Assembly (NCBI GenBank): GCA_944323995.1
Contig: CALUUN010000034.1
Span: 1-64,000 of the forward strand
Direction: 5' to 3'
Source of the DNA: Candidatus Gastranaerophilales bacterium
GTDB lineage: Bacteria > Cyanobacteriota > Vampirovibrionia > Gastranaerophilales > Gastranaerophilaceae
Length of the DNA: 64,000 nucleotides
Made by a program: the position numbers and the translations under genes. Positions 10,199-18,353 of this stretch are shown piece by piece; the first letter of the stretch is position 1, and each line of letters starts with the position of its first letter. The notes under the pieces are model-generated. The model was given only the letters and a program-made list of their open reading frames with translations, ran no database searches and was not told the origin of the DNA.

Positions 10199-11314
10199 AT
10201 GAATATACAAAATTTAATAAAAAATTCTACCGAAAATGACTACATAGATTTTAAAAGCAAATGGTATACAAAAGGGCAAAAAATTAACTTGATACACGAT
10301 ATTTTATGTCTAAGTAATTCATTGAGCGATAACAAAGAACGCTATATTTTTATTGGGATAAAAGAAAATTCTAAGAATAAAATAAAGGAATTTTTTGATA
10401 TAACTACAGATGAAAATATTTTAAAAGCAGAAGATATAATACAAATTCTAAGAAATTATATGGCTGTTATCCCTGGAATAGAAGTTTTTCGAATTAATAT
10501 TAATAATAAGAATATTGATGTAATTAAAATTACCCCTCAAAATAGGGATTTACCATATGTGTTAAATAAATCCTTTGAAATAAAAATGGAAAATAATAAA
10601 TTAAAAAAAATAATGAAAAATGCAATATATTCACGAAATAGCTCTCAAAATACCCCTATTGATGAATCTTGCGAGAAAGAAATTGCAAAGGAATTATTTG
10701 CAAGGCAAAGAGGAGAACATTTACCACCTTTGGAAAGATTTAAAATGTACTTAGAAAATACAAATGGTTGGCGTCTTTCGCAAAATAACGATTTGAAAAA
10801 TTATTATTATAATGATAATTATAAATTCAAAATTAAAAGAATAGAAAATGAAAATAATATCAGATTTTTAAGCAAAATAAATTGTTACCATGAAGTGCTT
10901 GTAGATGTTGGATGGGGGGTGGATTATTGGAATCATCATAAATGGGCTTATGATGATTTCTATACTTGGTTTAACATTGAATTATGGGCTGATGAGACAT
11001 TGATAGATACTTTAACAATAATGCAAGTTTTTGCCAAGCATTATTTTGCAGATAAGGGGCATTTTGTAGATACTTTTTACATACCAACAAGAGATTATTT
11101 AGGAATTTCAAACATAAAAACAAAAAATGACATTTTAAATTCTTACATATGGAAAATATGCAAAATTTTATACAGATGTGAATTGCAATCAGATGAAGTG
11201 TTTGATAACGAAGAACCATCATTAATTTTAGATTATTTAAATTATGACTTTATTAAAAATCCATCAAAATATATCGATGATAATAAAAACTGGATATATA
11301 AAAATAATGATTAG
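10199..11314 (+). CDS. AlbA_2/Schlafen-type domain protein, third gene of the defence operon
   Basis: A 371-residue protein. The first 130 residues match the AlbA_2 (Schlafen/divergent AAA-4) fold by pattern: ENDYIDFKSKW, then a hydrophobic strand with DILCLSNSLSD, then RYIFIGIKE. The C-terminal 200 residues are rich in Tyr, Trp and Asn and unrecognised. It begins five bases after the methylase stop with only a weak ribosome site, so it is read as part of the same operon. AlbA_2 proteins occur often in defence loci as nucleic-acid-binding or nuclease modules. Its stop overlaps the end of a decayed phage gene on the other strand. Its role here is inferred from context. Confidence 0.7.
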   Translation: MNIQNLIKNSTENDYIDFKSKWYTKGQKINLIHDILCLSNSLSDNKERYIFIGIKENSKNKIKEFFDITTDENILKAEDIIQILRNYMAVIPGIEVFRININNKNIDVIKITPQNRDLPYVLNKSFEIKMENNKLKKIMKNAIYSRNSSQNTPIDESCEKEIAKELFARQRGEHLPPLERFKMYLENTNGWRLSQNNDLKNYYYNDNYKFKIKRIENENNIRFLSKINCYHEVLVDVGWGVDYWNHHKWAYDDFYTWFNIELWADETLIDTLTIMQVFAKHYFADKGHFVDTFYIPTRDYLGISNIKTKNDILNSYIWKICKILYRCELQSDEVFDNEEPSLILDYLNYDFIKNPSKYIDDNKNWIYKNND

Positions 11315-11575
11315 CAGTTAAAATATTTGCCAATTTCCAATATTACTTCATTAAAATCCTTATCTGACAATTTTAAATATGCTCTTGCAGGTATAGTTGC
11401 AGATTGATTTTTACCAACTTGACCTACAAGTTGGTGAATTGCTGTATAATCAAGATTTGAGCCAATAACCGCAGAATCATTGTCATAAAAAGTGCTAATG
11501 GGAGATAATAATCTACTTAAGCCATTTCAGTCTTTTTTCTTCTTGTTTAATTCTTTTGTAATAAGTAATAATTTG
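11311..11575 (-). pseudogene. Decayed phage virion morphogenesis protein (Mu gpG-like), C-terminal part
   Basis: On the minus strand one frame reads RLLSPISTFYD, then AVIGSNLDYTAIHQL, then IPARAYLKLSD and ends in YFNC. This is the C-terminal signature of the Mu gpG/phage virion morphogenesis family (VIGTN..YA.IHQ..., IPARP.L.LSD). An in-frame TGA at 11527-11529 interrupts it, and upstream codons (KYQDKLLLITKELNKKK) continue the same frame before similarity is lost near 11575. No start codon or remaining late genes are present. It shows that a Mu-like prophage, or a second copy, once occupied this place. The family call rests on my own pattern recognition. Confidence 0.7.
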
Positions 11576-11631
11576 TCTTGATATTTAATATCTTTCGAGT
11601 GATAAATACGACACCTGAAAAAGGAGGTCGT

Positions 11632-11856
11632 ATGAGTAAAAGCAAGAAATACAGAATTAAACAAAAAGATTTTAAGAAGTTAGAGAAATTAGCTGAGCGG
11701 ATTTACAATACAGTTACTGTTATTGATTATTTTTGCAGGACACAACAAGAGATTGAAGAGCTATATAATCTTACCCCAATCGTAGAAAATTTAAGGAGAG
11801 ATTCTGATACTGTAAACGCATATTTTATAAATTATCCTGACAACAAGAATTTTTAA
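11632..11856 (+). CDS. Small hypothetical protein, phage-like cluster
   Basis: A 74-residue basic protein beginning MSKSKKYRIKQKDFKK, mostly helical by composition. AAAAAGGAGG sits directly before the ATG and decides this start over the longer in-frame opening upstream. I do not recognise a family. It is the first of four small same-strand genes between the defence operon and the tRNA-Ala boundary, typical of phage early or accessory genes. Confidence 0.6.
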   Translation: MSKSKKYRIKQKDFKKLEKLAERIYNTVTVIDYFCRTQQEIEELYNLTPIVENLRRDSDTVNAYFINYPDNKNF

Positions 11857-11995
11857 ATGGTATTTAAAACTTGTTTTAATACTGTTCAAAAAGTGTTCAA
11901 AAAATGGATTGTGTCTGATTGATACATTTTGAAAGAGTTTGCTTGATATTTTACTCATTAAGAGTGATGAATGTCATTGCTGATAAGAGGTAACA

Positions 11996-12214
11996 ATGAT
12001 TGAATTAGGCAAAAAATACAAACTAAAAAAGATTAGAGGTTTTGAAAACTCTGATAATGAGTATTACAAAGTAATTGGCTTCTACAACTTCGACACTGTA
12101 ATTTGTGAAAACGCATACAAAGAAAGATTTGTATTCTTGAAGGAGTTTTTAATAGACCCACAAAAGCGTGATGATATTTATTCAGATTTGATACTTGAAA
12201 GGAGTGAAGAATGA
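11996..12214 (+). CDS. Small hypothetical protein
   Basis: A 72-residue charged protein (MIELGKKYKLKKIRGFENSD start), probably a small beta-barrel by its alternation of Lys and hydrophobic residues. AAGAGG lies six bases before the ATG. The last four bases overlap the next start (ATGA), so translation is coupled. Unknown family; likely a phage or island accessory gene. Confidence 0.6.
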   Translation: MIELGKKYKLKKIRGFENSDNEYYKVIGFYNFDTVICENAYKERFVFLKEFLIDPQKRDDIYSDLILERSEE

Positions 12215-12411
12215 CAGAAAAAGACTATGCACTTTATGGAACAAAGGTTTTGAATTTAAAAACACAAGAAATCGGATTGCTGATTTGTATTTGGAAAAAT
12301 AAGTTTGTCGATGCAGAGGTAGATTACGCAACTTGTGTTGATAAACAAGGCAAAAGGTACAATATAGAGCTTGATAATATAAGAGGGTTTGAAGATGATT
12401 TTGAAAAATAA
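12211..12411 (+). CDS. Small hypothetical protein
   Basis: A 66-residue protein whose composition resembles its upstream neighbour (short strands, Lys/Asp rich, ending in GFEDDFEK), with a strong GAAAGGAG ahead of the ATG. It overlaps both neighbours: 4 bases with the gene before and 17 with the gene after. The three therefore form one tightly packed unit. No family recognised. Confidence 0.6.
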   Translation: MTEKDYALYGTKVLNLKTQEIGLLICIWKNKFVDAEVDYATCVDKQGKRYNIELDNIRGFEDDFEK

Positions 12412-12628
12412 GCTGACACGAGAAACTTTAGAAATAACTTATCCTGAATTTAGAAAAAAGTTTGCAAAAGAAATCAGGACTGCTTTTGAAAGTTATCGTA
12501 GAACACAGCTAAATAAGTATTCTTATAACTTTAAAGATGATAACTCTATGGAATACAATTTCTACTTCCAATTACAATGGAACTTCAATCACTTTGGAAA
12601 TTCTAATTGGTATATTGAAAATATGTAA
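12395..12628 (+). CDS. Small hypothetical protein, aromatic-rich
   Basis: A 77-residue protein starting MILKNKLTRETLEI, with an aromatic and Asn-rich C-terminus (QLQWNFNHFGNSNWYIENM). The ATG at 12395 is preferred over an in-frame TTG two codons earlier. It overlaps the preceding gene in another frame. The family looks like small phage/plasmid proteins, but I cannot name it. A strong palindromic terminator follows within 30 bases. Confidence 0.6.
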   Translation: MILKNKLTRETLEITYPEFRKKFAKEIRTAFESYRRTQLNKYSYNFKDDNSMEYNFYFQLQWNFNHFGNSNWYIENM

Positions 12629-12653
12629 TTTTTGAACATTTATTAAACAGTTG

Positions 12654-12687
12654 TTAAACGGTATTTAAATACCGTTTAAATTTTTTC
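12654..12687 (+). terminator. Rho-independent terminator of the small-gene cluster
   Basis: A perfect 26-base palindrome at 12654-12679 (arm TTAAACGGTATTT) followed by ATTTTTTC. It ends the four small genes on the plus strand. The 130 bases from here to the tRNA terminator contain no gene I can see. Confidence 0.75.
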
Positions 12688-12820
12688 AAAATCTTTTTAA
12701 TAATAAGTATTTTTTGTCAAAACTTTCCTACTTACATGTCAAACTCGCGATACTTTTTCTCAAAAACCATGACACATGACAATCATTGTCCTATTAATTT
12801 ATACATGGCTAAAAGCCACT

Positions 12821-12845
12821 AAAAAAGAGCCTTTTCGGCTCTTTT
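12821..12845 (-). terminator. Terminator of the mrnC-tRNA-Ala transcript
   Basis: Hairpin AAAGAGCC/GGCTCTTT with a four-base loop, followed on the minus strand by six Ts. It sits eight bases beyond the 3' end of the tRNA and marks the boundary between core DNA and the accessory region to the left. Confidence 0.85.
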
Positions 12846-12852
12846 AAAAATT

Positions 12853-12925
12853 TGGAGGTTAGGAGATTCGAACTCCTGACCCTCTGCGTGCAAAGCAGAT
12901 GCTCTACCAGCTGAGCTAAACCCCC
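12853..12925 (-). tRNA. tRNA-Ala(UGC)
   Basis: A 73-base cloverleaf on the minus strand. The acceptor is GGGGGTT paired to AACCTCC with discriminator A, and the G3:U70 pair is the alanine identity element. The D-arm contains AGCTCAGCTGGTAGAGC, the anticodon loop is TTTGCAC with anticodon TGC, and the T-arm holds GTTCGAATC. CCA is not encoded. Its 3' end faces the AT-rich accessory region, a common integration boundary. It lies downstream of mrnC on the same strand. Confidence 0.97.
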
Positions 12926-12990
12926 AAGGGTTAAATTCAATTGTCACAATTTTTATTTTACATGATGAATTTTTTTTGTAAAGCCCTATT

Positions 12991-13347
12991 TTATAATTTT
13001 TCGTCAAATTTTTTAAAAATATAAGAAAGCCGTTCCTTATCATTCAGATACCAGAACCCGATTAATGCTTCAAAAGCGGTTGCCTGTCTGTATTCACTCT
13101 GGCAAGAACGTCTTGCGACAGGCACGGGAAGGTTTCTGGCGCGTCTTACAATTTCAAGTTCATCTATTGTTAATTCAGCCTCTGTTTGTTTAAGCATTTG
13201 GGCCTGATATGCTGCATTAACCTTTTCTGTCGTTATTTTATGAAGTTCTTTTGTATTACAAGTTTTCAGTATTGTGTGCTCGCGGATAAAAAGTTCCCAC
13301 ACGGCATCACCGAGGTGTGCGTAATTTCTTAAATTTATTTCACTCAT
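12991..13347 (-). CDS. mrnC: Mini-ribonuclease III
   Basis: A 118-residue RNase III catalytic domain without a double-stranded RNA-binding domain, the hallmark of Mini-III. The signature NYAHLGDAVWELFIRE near the N-terminus holds the catalytic Asp/Glu region, and ATAFEALIGFWYL near the C-terminus matches the second acidic patch (EALIG). In Firmicutes the enzyme matures 23S rRNA ends; it is also found in Cyanobacteria, which fits the proposed lineage. tRNA-Ala lies downstream on the same strand, probably in one transcript. The start is the only ATG that leaves the motif intact. Confidence 0.93.
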   Translation of the reverse strand: MSEINLRNYAHLGDAVWELFIREHTILKTCNTKELHKITTEKVNAAYQAQMLKQTEAELTIDELEIVRRARNLPVPVARRSCQSEYRQATAFEALIGFWYLNDKERLSYIFKKFDEKL

Positions 13348-13427
13348 ACATTAATTTTACTATAAACAATTTTTAACAATTTGTATTCCTTCCTTGCTTA
13401 TGTAATAATACAAGAAAAGGAGCACGG

Positions 13428-14063
13428 ATGAAAAGATTTCTGGTAAGTTTATTAATTTGTTTTTCGGCCGCAGGAACGGTTGCTTTTGCAGGCGGGAATT
13501 ATGATATAAATAACAGTCTTGTTTTTGACACCGAAACCAAAACAAAATATAAAGAAGCTAAATTTTCGTCATACAAACCGCGCAGAATTTTTACCGACGA
13601 TTTAAAATTTAACCGCAATTTCGCAGATCAGGTAAGAAAAGAACGCGCCGCTGTTTCCAATGCTTTAGGACTTTCGGAAGAACAGGTTAAAATACGAGTC
13701 GAATTAACCAGAAAAAATTCAGCGGTTCTTGAAGAAAAATTCCGCATACTTTATGATGAAAATTACAAACTTAAAGTTCTTAAAGCTGAAAAGGCCTCCA
13801 AAAATGACATCAAAGCCCAGCAGGAAAAAGTTAATAACATAAAAAAAGAGATAAAAGCCGTTGTTGAAGAAGAAAACAAAGAATTTAACAAAATCCTCGA
13901 CCGCCAGCAGCGCTCAAAACTCAGAATGATTCAAAAACTTCAGCGCAAAGCAATGAAAGAAAGCGGCAAAGAAAAAAATTATTACAAATCCAATCCGAAA
14001 ATGCGCCCGTTTGCTATGCCGGAAAAACAAAACTTTGATTCAGTAACCGGCGAACTGGAATAA
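13428..14063 (+). CDS. Periplasmic Spy/CpxP-like helical protein
   Basis: A 211-residue protein with a signal peptide (MKRFLVSLLICFSAAGTVAFA). The mature region is highly charged and helical at about residues 70-190, with ALGLSEEQ and ILDRQQRSKLR segments resembling the LTxxQ motifs of Spy/CpxP-type envelope stress chaperones. AAAAGGAG stands before the ATG. No membrane anchor follows the signal. Family resemblance is by motif only; a structural role in the periplasm is the safe statement. Confidence 0.7.
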   Translation: MKRFLVSLLICFSAAGTVAFAGGNYDINNSLVFDTETKTKYKEAKFSSYKPRRIFTDDLKFNRNFADQVRKERAAVSNALGLSEEQVKIRVELTRKNSAVLEEKFRILYDENYKLKVLKAEKASKNDIKAQQEKVNNIKKEIKAVVEEENKEFNKILDRQQRSKLRMIQKLQRKAMKESGKEKNYYKSNPKMRPFAMPEKQNFDSVTGELE

Positions 14064-14082
14064 TAATTTTATGTAATCTAAA

Positions 14083-14130
14083 CCCGCGCGTCTTTGCGAA
14101 TTTCACCTGCCGATGTCGTGCGGATGCCCG
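14083..14130. other. GC-rich intergenic patch
   Basis: A 48-base stretch far richer in G and C than its surroundings (starts CCCGCGCGTCTTTGCG, ends GGATGCCCG) lies alone in an AT-rich gap between the Spy-like gene and the grpE promoter. No clean hairpin or reading frame is visible. It could be a copy of a dispersed intergenic repeat. Confidence 0.3.
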
Positions 14131-14156
14131 AAATATTAAAAAATAATAAATTTAAC

Positions 14157-14184
14157 TTGTTTATTGCTTTTGATAAATTATAAT
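14157..14184 (+). promoter_or_regulatory. Promoter of the grpE-dnaJ operon
   Basis: TTGTTT at 14157-14162 and TATAAT at 14179-14184, spaced by 16 bases, lie just before grpE. No CIRCE-type inverted repeat is visible, so heat-shock control by HrcA is not supported here. Confidence 0.65.
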
Positions 14185-14204
14185 ATAGGAAAAGGGGAAA
14201 AATC

Positions 14205-14759
14205 ATGAGCCATAAACATAACAATCCGTTTAATAAAGATGCTGAACCTGAAGTTCCGGCAAAAGACGAATCCGAAGAACTAACACCCGATGAAGAAGTT
14301 AAAGGCGATGATAACAAACTTCAGGAAGAATATGACAGATTAAACCAGCAGTATATAAGACTTGCGGCTGATTTTGACAACTACAGAAAACGTCAGGAAC
14401 AGGAACGCGAAAATCTTTTGAAATTCGGTGCCGAAAACGCACTTAAAAAAATGCTTGAAATCCTTGATAATTTTGAACGCGGCGAAAAAGCACTTGAAAA
14501 CGTTGAGGATTGCAAACAGGTCAAAGACAGCTTTAACCTTATTCACAAACAGGTTGTTGAAACTTTGCAAAAACTCGGAATGGAAGAAATCGACGCTGAC
14601 GGCAAAGAATTTGACCCGAATTTTCACGATGCGGTTATGCAAACCCCGACAAGTGAACATCCTGAACATACGATTATTAATGTTCTTCAAAAAGGATACA
14701 AAATGGGCGACAAAGTGCTTCGTCCGGCATTAGTCAATGTGGCGACAGCCGAAAATTAA
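14205..14759 (+). CDS. grpE: Nucleotide exchange factor GrpE
   Basis: A 184-residue co-chaperone that releases ADP from DnaK. A disordered acidic N-terminus (Glu/Asp/Pro rich to about residue 45) is followed by a long coiled coil (LRLAADFDNYRKR-type segment) and a C-terminal beta domain with the conserved GKEFDPNFHDAVM and VLQKGYKMGDKVLRPALV motifs. AAAAGGGG precedes the ATG. dnaJ follows 15 bases later; dnaK and hrcA are not next door, unlike many genomes. Confidence 0.97.
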   Translation: MSHKHNNPFNKDAEPEVPAKDESEELTPDEEVKGDDNKLQEEYDRLNQQYIRLAADFDNYRKRQEQERENLLKFGAENALKKMLEILDNFERGEKALENVEDCKQVKDSFNLIHKQVVETLQKLGMEEIDADGKEFDPNFHDAVMQTPTSEHPEHTIINVLQKGYKMGDKVLRPALVNVATAEN

Positions 14760-14774
14760 TTATTTTGAGGAAGA

Positions 14775-15905
14775 ATGACAGATTATTACGAAATACTCGG
14801 AGTAGCGAAAAACGCAACTAAAGACGAAATAAAATCAGCTTTCAGAAAAAAAGCCAGACAATATCACCCTGATGTAAACAAGGCACCGGATGCGGAAGAA
14901 AAGTTTAAAGAACTCGGCAAAGCCTATGAAACATTGATGGATGATAACAAACGCGCCACATACGACCGTTTCGGCGAGGACGGATTGAAAAACGCCGGAT
15001 TTGACACCGGCGGCCCGTTTGCAGGCGGTTTTGGAGATTTAAACGACATATTTAATTCATTTTTCGGCGGAATGGGATTTGGTTTCGGCGGTACAAGACA
15101 CGATCCGAACGCACCCGAAAGAGGCGACGATTTAAGACTCGATATAGAAATTGAGTTTGAACAGGCAATTTTCGGGATGAATAAAGAAATAAAATTTGAC
15201 CATCTTGAAACCTGCACCGAATGCGGCGGCACAGGTGCGGCAAAAGGCTCCAAACCCGTAACATGCAGAACTTGCGGCGGTTCAGGACAGGTTCAGACGG
15301 TTGCAAGAACTCCGCTCGGCGCATTTACTCAAATAAGTGTGTGTCCCGACTGCCACGGTTCAGGACAGAAAATTGAAACTCCGTGCCCTGTCTGCAAAGG
15401 CCATGGCAGAGTCGAAAAAGAAAAGAAAATTGAAATAAAAATTCCGGCAGGCGTTGACAATCATTCCAAAATCCGTGTTGCCCGCGAAGGTGATGCCGGT
15501 ATAAATAACGGCCCCGCAGGTGACTTGTTTGTTGTTTTGCACGTCAAACCGTCTGAATATTTTCAAAGAGACGGCCTGAATGTATTCACACAGCTTGAAA
15601 TTTCGCCGGCACAGGCGGTTCTGGGCGATGAAGTTGTTGTCAAAACCCTTGACGGTGAACAAAAAATACAAATTCAAGCAGGAATTCAAAGCGGAAATAC
15701 CATTAAAATAAAAGGTGCGGGGGTTCCGGTTATCTCAAGACCTTCGCAGCGCGGTGATCACATTGTTGTCGTGACCGTAAAAACCCCGACACAGCTTTCT
15801 GATGAAGAAAAAAATCTTTACAGAAGACTTTATGAAATAAATACAAATAAAAAACCCCAGGAATCTTTAATGTCTAAAGTGAAAGGAGTTTTTAACAATG
15901 CGTAA
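14775..15905 (+). CDS. dnaJ: Chaperone DnaJ (Hsp40)
   Basis: A 376-residue type I Hsp40. The J-domain at residues 1-70 contains the HPD motif (YHPDVN) that stimulates DnaK ATPase. A Gly/Phe-rich linker (FNSFFGGMGFGFGG) follows. Four CxxCxGxG zinc modules follow (CTECGGTG, CRTCGGSG, CPDCHGSG, CPVCKGHG) and then two substrate-binding beta domains. GAGGAAG precedes the ATG. The last eight bases overlap the start of the next gene, whose ribosome site lies inside dnaJ. Confidence 0.98.
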   Translation: MTDYYEILGVAKNATKDEIKSAFRKKARQYHPDVNKAPDAEEKFKELGKAYETLMDDNKRATYDRFGEDGLKNAGFDTGGPFAGGFGDLNDIFNSFFGGMGFGFGGTRHDPNAPERGDDLRLDIEIEFEQAIFGMNKEIKFDHLETCTECGGTGAAKGSKPVTCRTCGGSGQVQTVARTPLGAFTQISVCPDCHGSGQKIETPCPVCKGHGRVEKEKKIEIKIPAGVDNHSKIRVAREGDAGINNGPAGDLFVVLHVKPSEYFQRDGLNVFTQLEISPAQAVLGDEVVVKTLDGEQKIQIQAGIQSGNTIKIKGAGVPVISRPSQRGDHIVVVTVKTPTQLSDEEKNLYRRLYEINTNKKPQESLMSKVKGVFNNA

Positions 15906-17328
15906 AATTTTAATTATTATATTTTTAATGTTTTTGACGGCCGGTGTTACTTTTGCGGCAAAAATTCCGAAAGATGTGCAGGGGTTTGTTGAAAAATCTT
16001 TTCCCGAAACGGATTTCAGATTTGACGGTGTAATTATTCTGCCGGATTCCACCATATATCTTCCGCTGTTTCCCGCAAAACCTCTTGAGCCGGAAACAAT
16101 TGAAATCAGATCAACAATTCCTGCCGGAAAAACGCTTTCGGACAAACCCGAAATCGTAATTCTCAATAACAATTATGTTCTTTTAAAAGTGATTAACGAC
16201 AAATCAGGTAAAAAGACGGTTCTTGCGCCTGCGGATATTCCGGAAGAAATAAGGAACGGGCTTTTGCCTCAGGATATGCTTGTGCCCAGAGGGCTTATGA
16301 TTCCGGAAAGCCTCAAAGGAATTATCGGAAATCTTAATATTTCTCTTGCGGAAGATCCGGGGCTGAAAGTTGAAGTTCCTCAGTCCAAAAATCCTAATAC
16401 TCAAAACAAAGTAATTCCGGCGGAAGAATTGAAGAATAAAACTTTTTATATCGCGACCGGATATTCAAAAAACATTCAGGTTATAAATTCCGAGAACAAA
16501 TCGCCTGCTTATGCTCTGGCGCAGAATTATGTTCCGAACAATATGAAAGGATACAAAGACAAATTTTTGCTGGTAACTTCTTTTGCAAGCCCGGTGATGA
16601 ATGTTATTTCGCTTGCGGATGAGGCGATAATAAAAGAAATTATTTTTACTTCAAATCCCGATGAAATATTAATTGACAGAGAAAAAAATATTGCATACGT
16701 TTCCTGTCCTTCAGAGGCGAGTATTTTTGTTGTTAACCTTGACACCATGACGCTTTCAAAACAGATAAAAATAAACGGTATGTGCGAAAGGTTGACATTA
16801 AGCAGCGACGGTACAAAAATTTTCTACGCCGACAAAAAAACAAATGAAATCTGGGCAATTGAACTTGATAACAACTATTTGCTGAAAGATATAGGAAAAT
16901 TTCCAAATGTTTCCAAAATCGCGTTTAACAATAATAAAATATACATAACAAGCCGCACAAAAAACCACCTTGCAATTATTGACTATGCAACAAACGGGCT
17001 TATTGCGGAAATCAAAATTACGTCCAAACCTGTTGATATGATTACGTATGAAAACAATTTGTTTATCCTCGGCGCTCAGGAAAACAATATTATGGTAATA
17101 GATACAAAAACAGACGAAATTACCGATTCTCTGTTTTTGAACACCAACGGTTTTGCAACGAATATGACGCCGATTGACGGAACAAATCTTGCAATAGTTT
17201 CGGATTCCAGAGCATCAATATACTGTGTTCTTGATATGGCAAAAAAACAAATTGTAAAAGCAAGCGCCATTGAAGTTCCGATAAGATCAATCGTTGTGAC
17301 AGACAGAGTGAAAAAACTTAACAAATGA
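15898..17328 (+). CDS. Secreted YVTN/YncE-like beta-propeller protein
   Basis: A 476-residue protein with a signal peptide (MRKILIIIFLMFLTAGVTFA). Residues about 170-470 form repeated strands of the pattern seen in YVTN/YncE propellers, for example IAYVSCPSEASIFVVNLDT and IYITSRTKNHLAIIDYAT, in blocks of roughly 40 residues. The N-terminal 150 residues are a separate domain I do not recognise. AAAGGAG lies inside the end of dnaJ, and the gene overlaps the next by four bases (ATGA). A periplasmic binding or scaffold role is inferred; no catalytic motif is seen. Confidence 0.72.
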   Translation: MRKILIIIFLMFLTAGVTFAAKIPKDVQGFVEKSFPETDFRFDGVIILPDSTIYLPLFPAKPLEPETIEIRSTIPAGKTLSDKPEIVILNNNYVLLKVINDKSGKKTVLAPADIPEEIRNGLLPQDMLVPRGLMIPESLKGIIGNLNISLAEDPGLKVEVPQSKNPNTQNKVIPAEELKNKTFYIATGYSKNIQVINSENKSPAYALAQNYVPNNMKGYKDKFLLVTSFASPVMNVISLADEAIIKEIIFTSNPDEILIDREKNIAYVSCPSEASIFVVNLDTMTLSKQIKINGMCERLTLSSDGTKIFYADKKTNEIWAIELDNNYLLKDIGKFPNVSKIAFNNNKIYITSRTKNHLAIIDYATNGLIAEIKITSKPVDMITYENNLFILGAQENNIMVIDTKTDEITDSLFLNTNGFATNMTPIDGTNLAIVSDSRASIYCVLDMAKKQIVKASAIEVPIRSIVVTDRVKKLNK

Positions 17329-17894
17329 TAACTTACTTTGACAAAACAACTGAAGATGTGCTTGAAAGTCTTGAATTAACCCAAAAGAATTTTTGGAATA
17401 TTTCAAGAGTGACGGGCGAATTTTTGTATACGCTTATAAAATCCGCAGATTGTAAAAATGTTCTTGAAATCGGCACCTCAAACGGTTATTCCGGAATATG
17501 GCTCGGCAAAGCGCTCAAAGAAACCGGCGGGCATTTGACCACAATTGAATTCTGGGAAAAACGTTTTTCAATAGCCCGTGAAAACTTTGAAAAATGCGGA
17601 ATTGATGACTGCATTTCAATTGTTCAGGGGTCGGCATGCGATATTTTGAAAACTCTGCCCGACGATTTTAAGATTGATTTTGCCTTTATAGACGCAAACA
17701 AAAAAGAATACGTTGATTATTTTGAACTCATACATCCTCACCTTATATCAGGGGGATTTATTGCATGCGATAACGTACTTTCGCACAAAGAAAAAACAAA
17801 AAGTTTTATTGATGCAATAAATAAACACCCCGATTACGAAAATGTCGTCCTGAACCTGCCTGCGGGACTTTCTCTTGCAAGAAAAATCCGCTGA
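17325..17894 (+). CDS. SAM-dependent O-methyltransferase (class I, methyltransferase-3 type)
   Basis: A 189-residue protein. The SAM-binding motif is VLEIGTSNGYSGIWL at about residues 45-59, followed by GGHLTTIEFW (acidic ribose-binding loop) and IDFAFIDANKKEYVDYF, the metal- and catechol-type signature of the caffeoyl-CoA/catechol O-methyltransferase family. Bacterial members methylate small phenolics or tRNA hydroxyuridine (TrmR-like), so the substrate is unknown. It is translationally coupled to the propeller gene by an ATGA overlap and closes the grpE-dnaJ operon. Confidence 0.82.
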   Translation: MITYFDKTTEDVLESLELTQKNFWNISRVTGEFLYTLIKSADCKNVLEIGTSNGYSGIWLGKALKETGGHLTTIEFWEKRFSIARENFEKCGIDDCISIVQGSACDILKTLPDDFKIDFAFIDANKKEYVDYFELIHPHLISGGFIACDNVLSHKEKTKSFIDAINKHPDYENVVLNLPAGLSLARKIR

Positions 17895-17983
17895 ACCTTA
17901 ACTATTTTTAACATGTTACTTGATTATTTTAATTTTTAGGATATTATTAGATTACACAACTAGCTAGAAAAGGAATTAAAATT

Positions 17984-18175
17984 ATGTCAAAACAATGTGA
18001 AATTTGCGGTAAAAAACCGATTAAGGCTGCGAAATTAACATTTTCGCATAAGCAAATCGTTCATACACAGGAACCTAACCTGCAATCTGTAAAAGCCGTT
18101 GTAAACGGACAGACCAAAAGAATTAAAGTTTGCACCTCATGCTTAAGAGCAGGCAAAGTTCAAAAAGCTGTTTAA
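17984..18175 (+). CDS. rpmB: 50S ribosomal protein bL28
   Basis: A 63-residue basic protein with the L28 pattern: CEICGKKP at the N-terminus, SHKQIVHTQEPNLQ in the middle and VCTSCLRAGKV at the end. The two CxxC pairs (residues 5/8 and 50/53) mark the zinc-binding C+ form. AAAAGGAA lies upstream of the ATG. It is transcribed alone and closed by a strong terminator. Confidence 0.96.
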   Translation: MSKQCEICGKKPIKAAKLTFSHKQIVHTQEPNLQSVKAVVNGQTKRIKVCTSCLRAGKVQKAV

Positions 18176-18187
18176 TTTATGAACATA

Positions 18188-18210
18188 AAGCCCTTTATAA
18201 GGGCTTTTTT
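18188..18210 (+). terminator. rpmB terminator
   Basis: Hairpin AAGCCCTT/AAGGGCTT with a TAT-type loop followed by six Ts, 12 bases after the rpmB stop. Confidence 0.85.
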
Positions 18211-18353
18211 AGTGCATAATTTTGTCATTAAAACTTTACTGCAGCCGGAATTTTATTATTTTATTAAGCGATGTAACAAGAATATCTTTAATTATTTGTC
18301 TTTTTGTTACAAATTTACTAAAATATAATTGGGGAAAACTTGAGGGATATGCA

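Noticed and set aside
3388-11314. Assignment to DISARM or BREX
   Set aside because: None of the core partners (drmA/B, pglZ, brxC) is present; only single domains are shared.
12819-13043. Minus-strand open frame covering the tRNA gene
   Set aside because: It runs through tRNA-Ala and the end of mrnC; the tRNA cloverleaf and Mini-III motifs explain the sequence.
14157-14204. CIRCE element for HrcA control of grpE-dnaJ
   Set aside because: No TTAGCACTC-N9-GAGTGCTAA-like repeat could be found.
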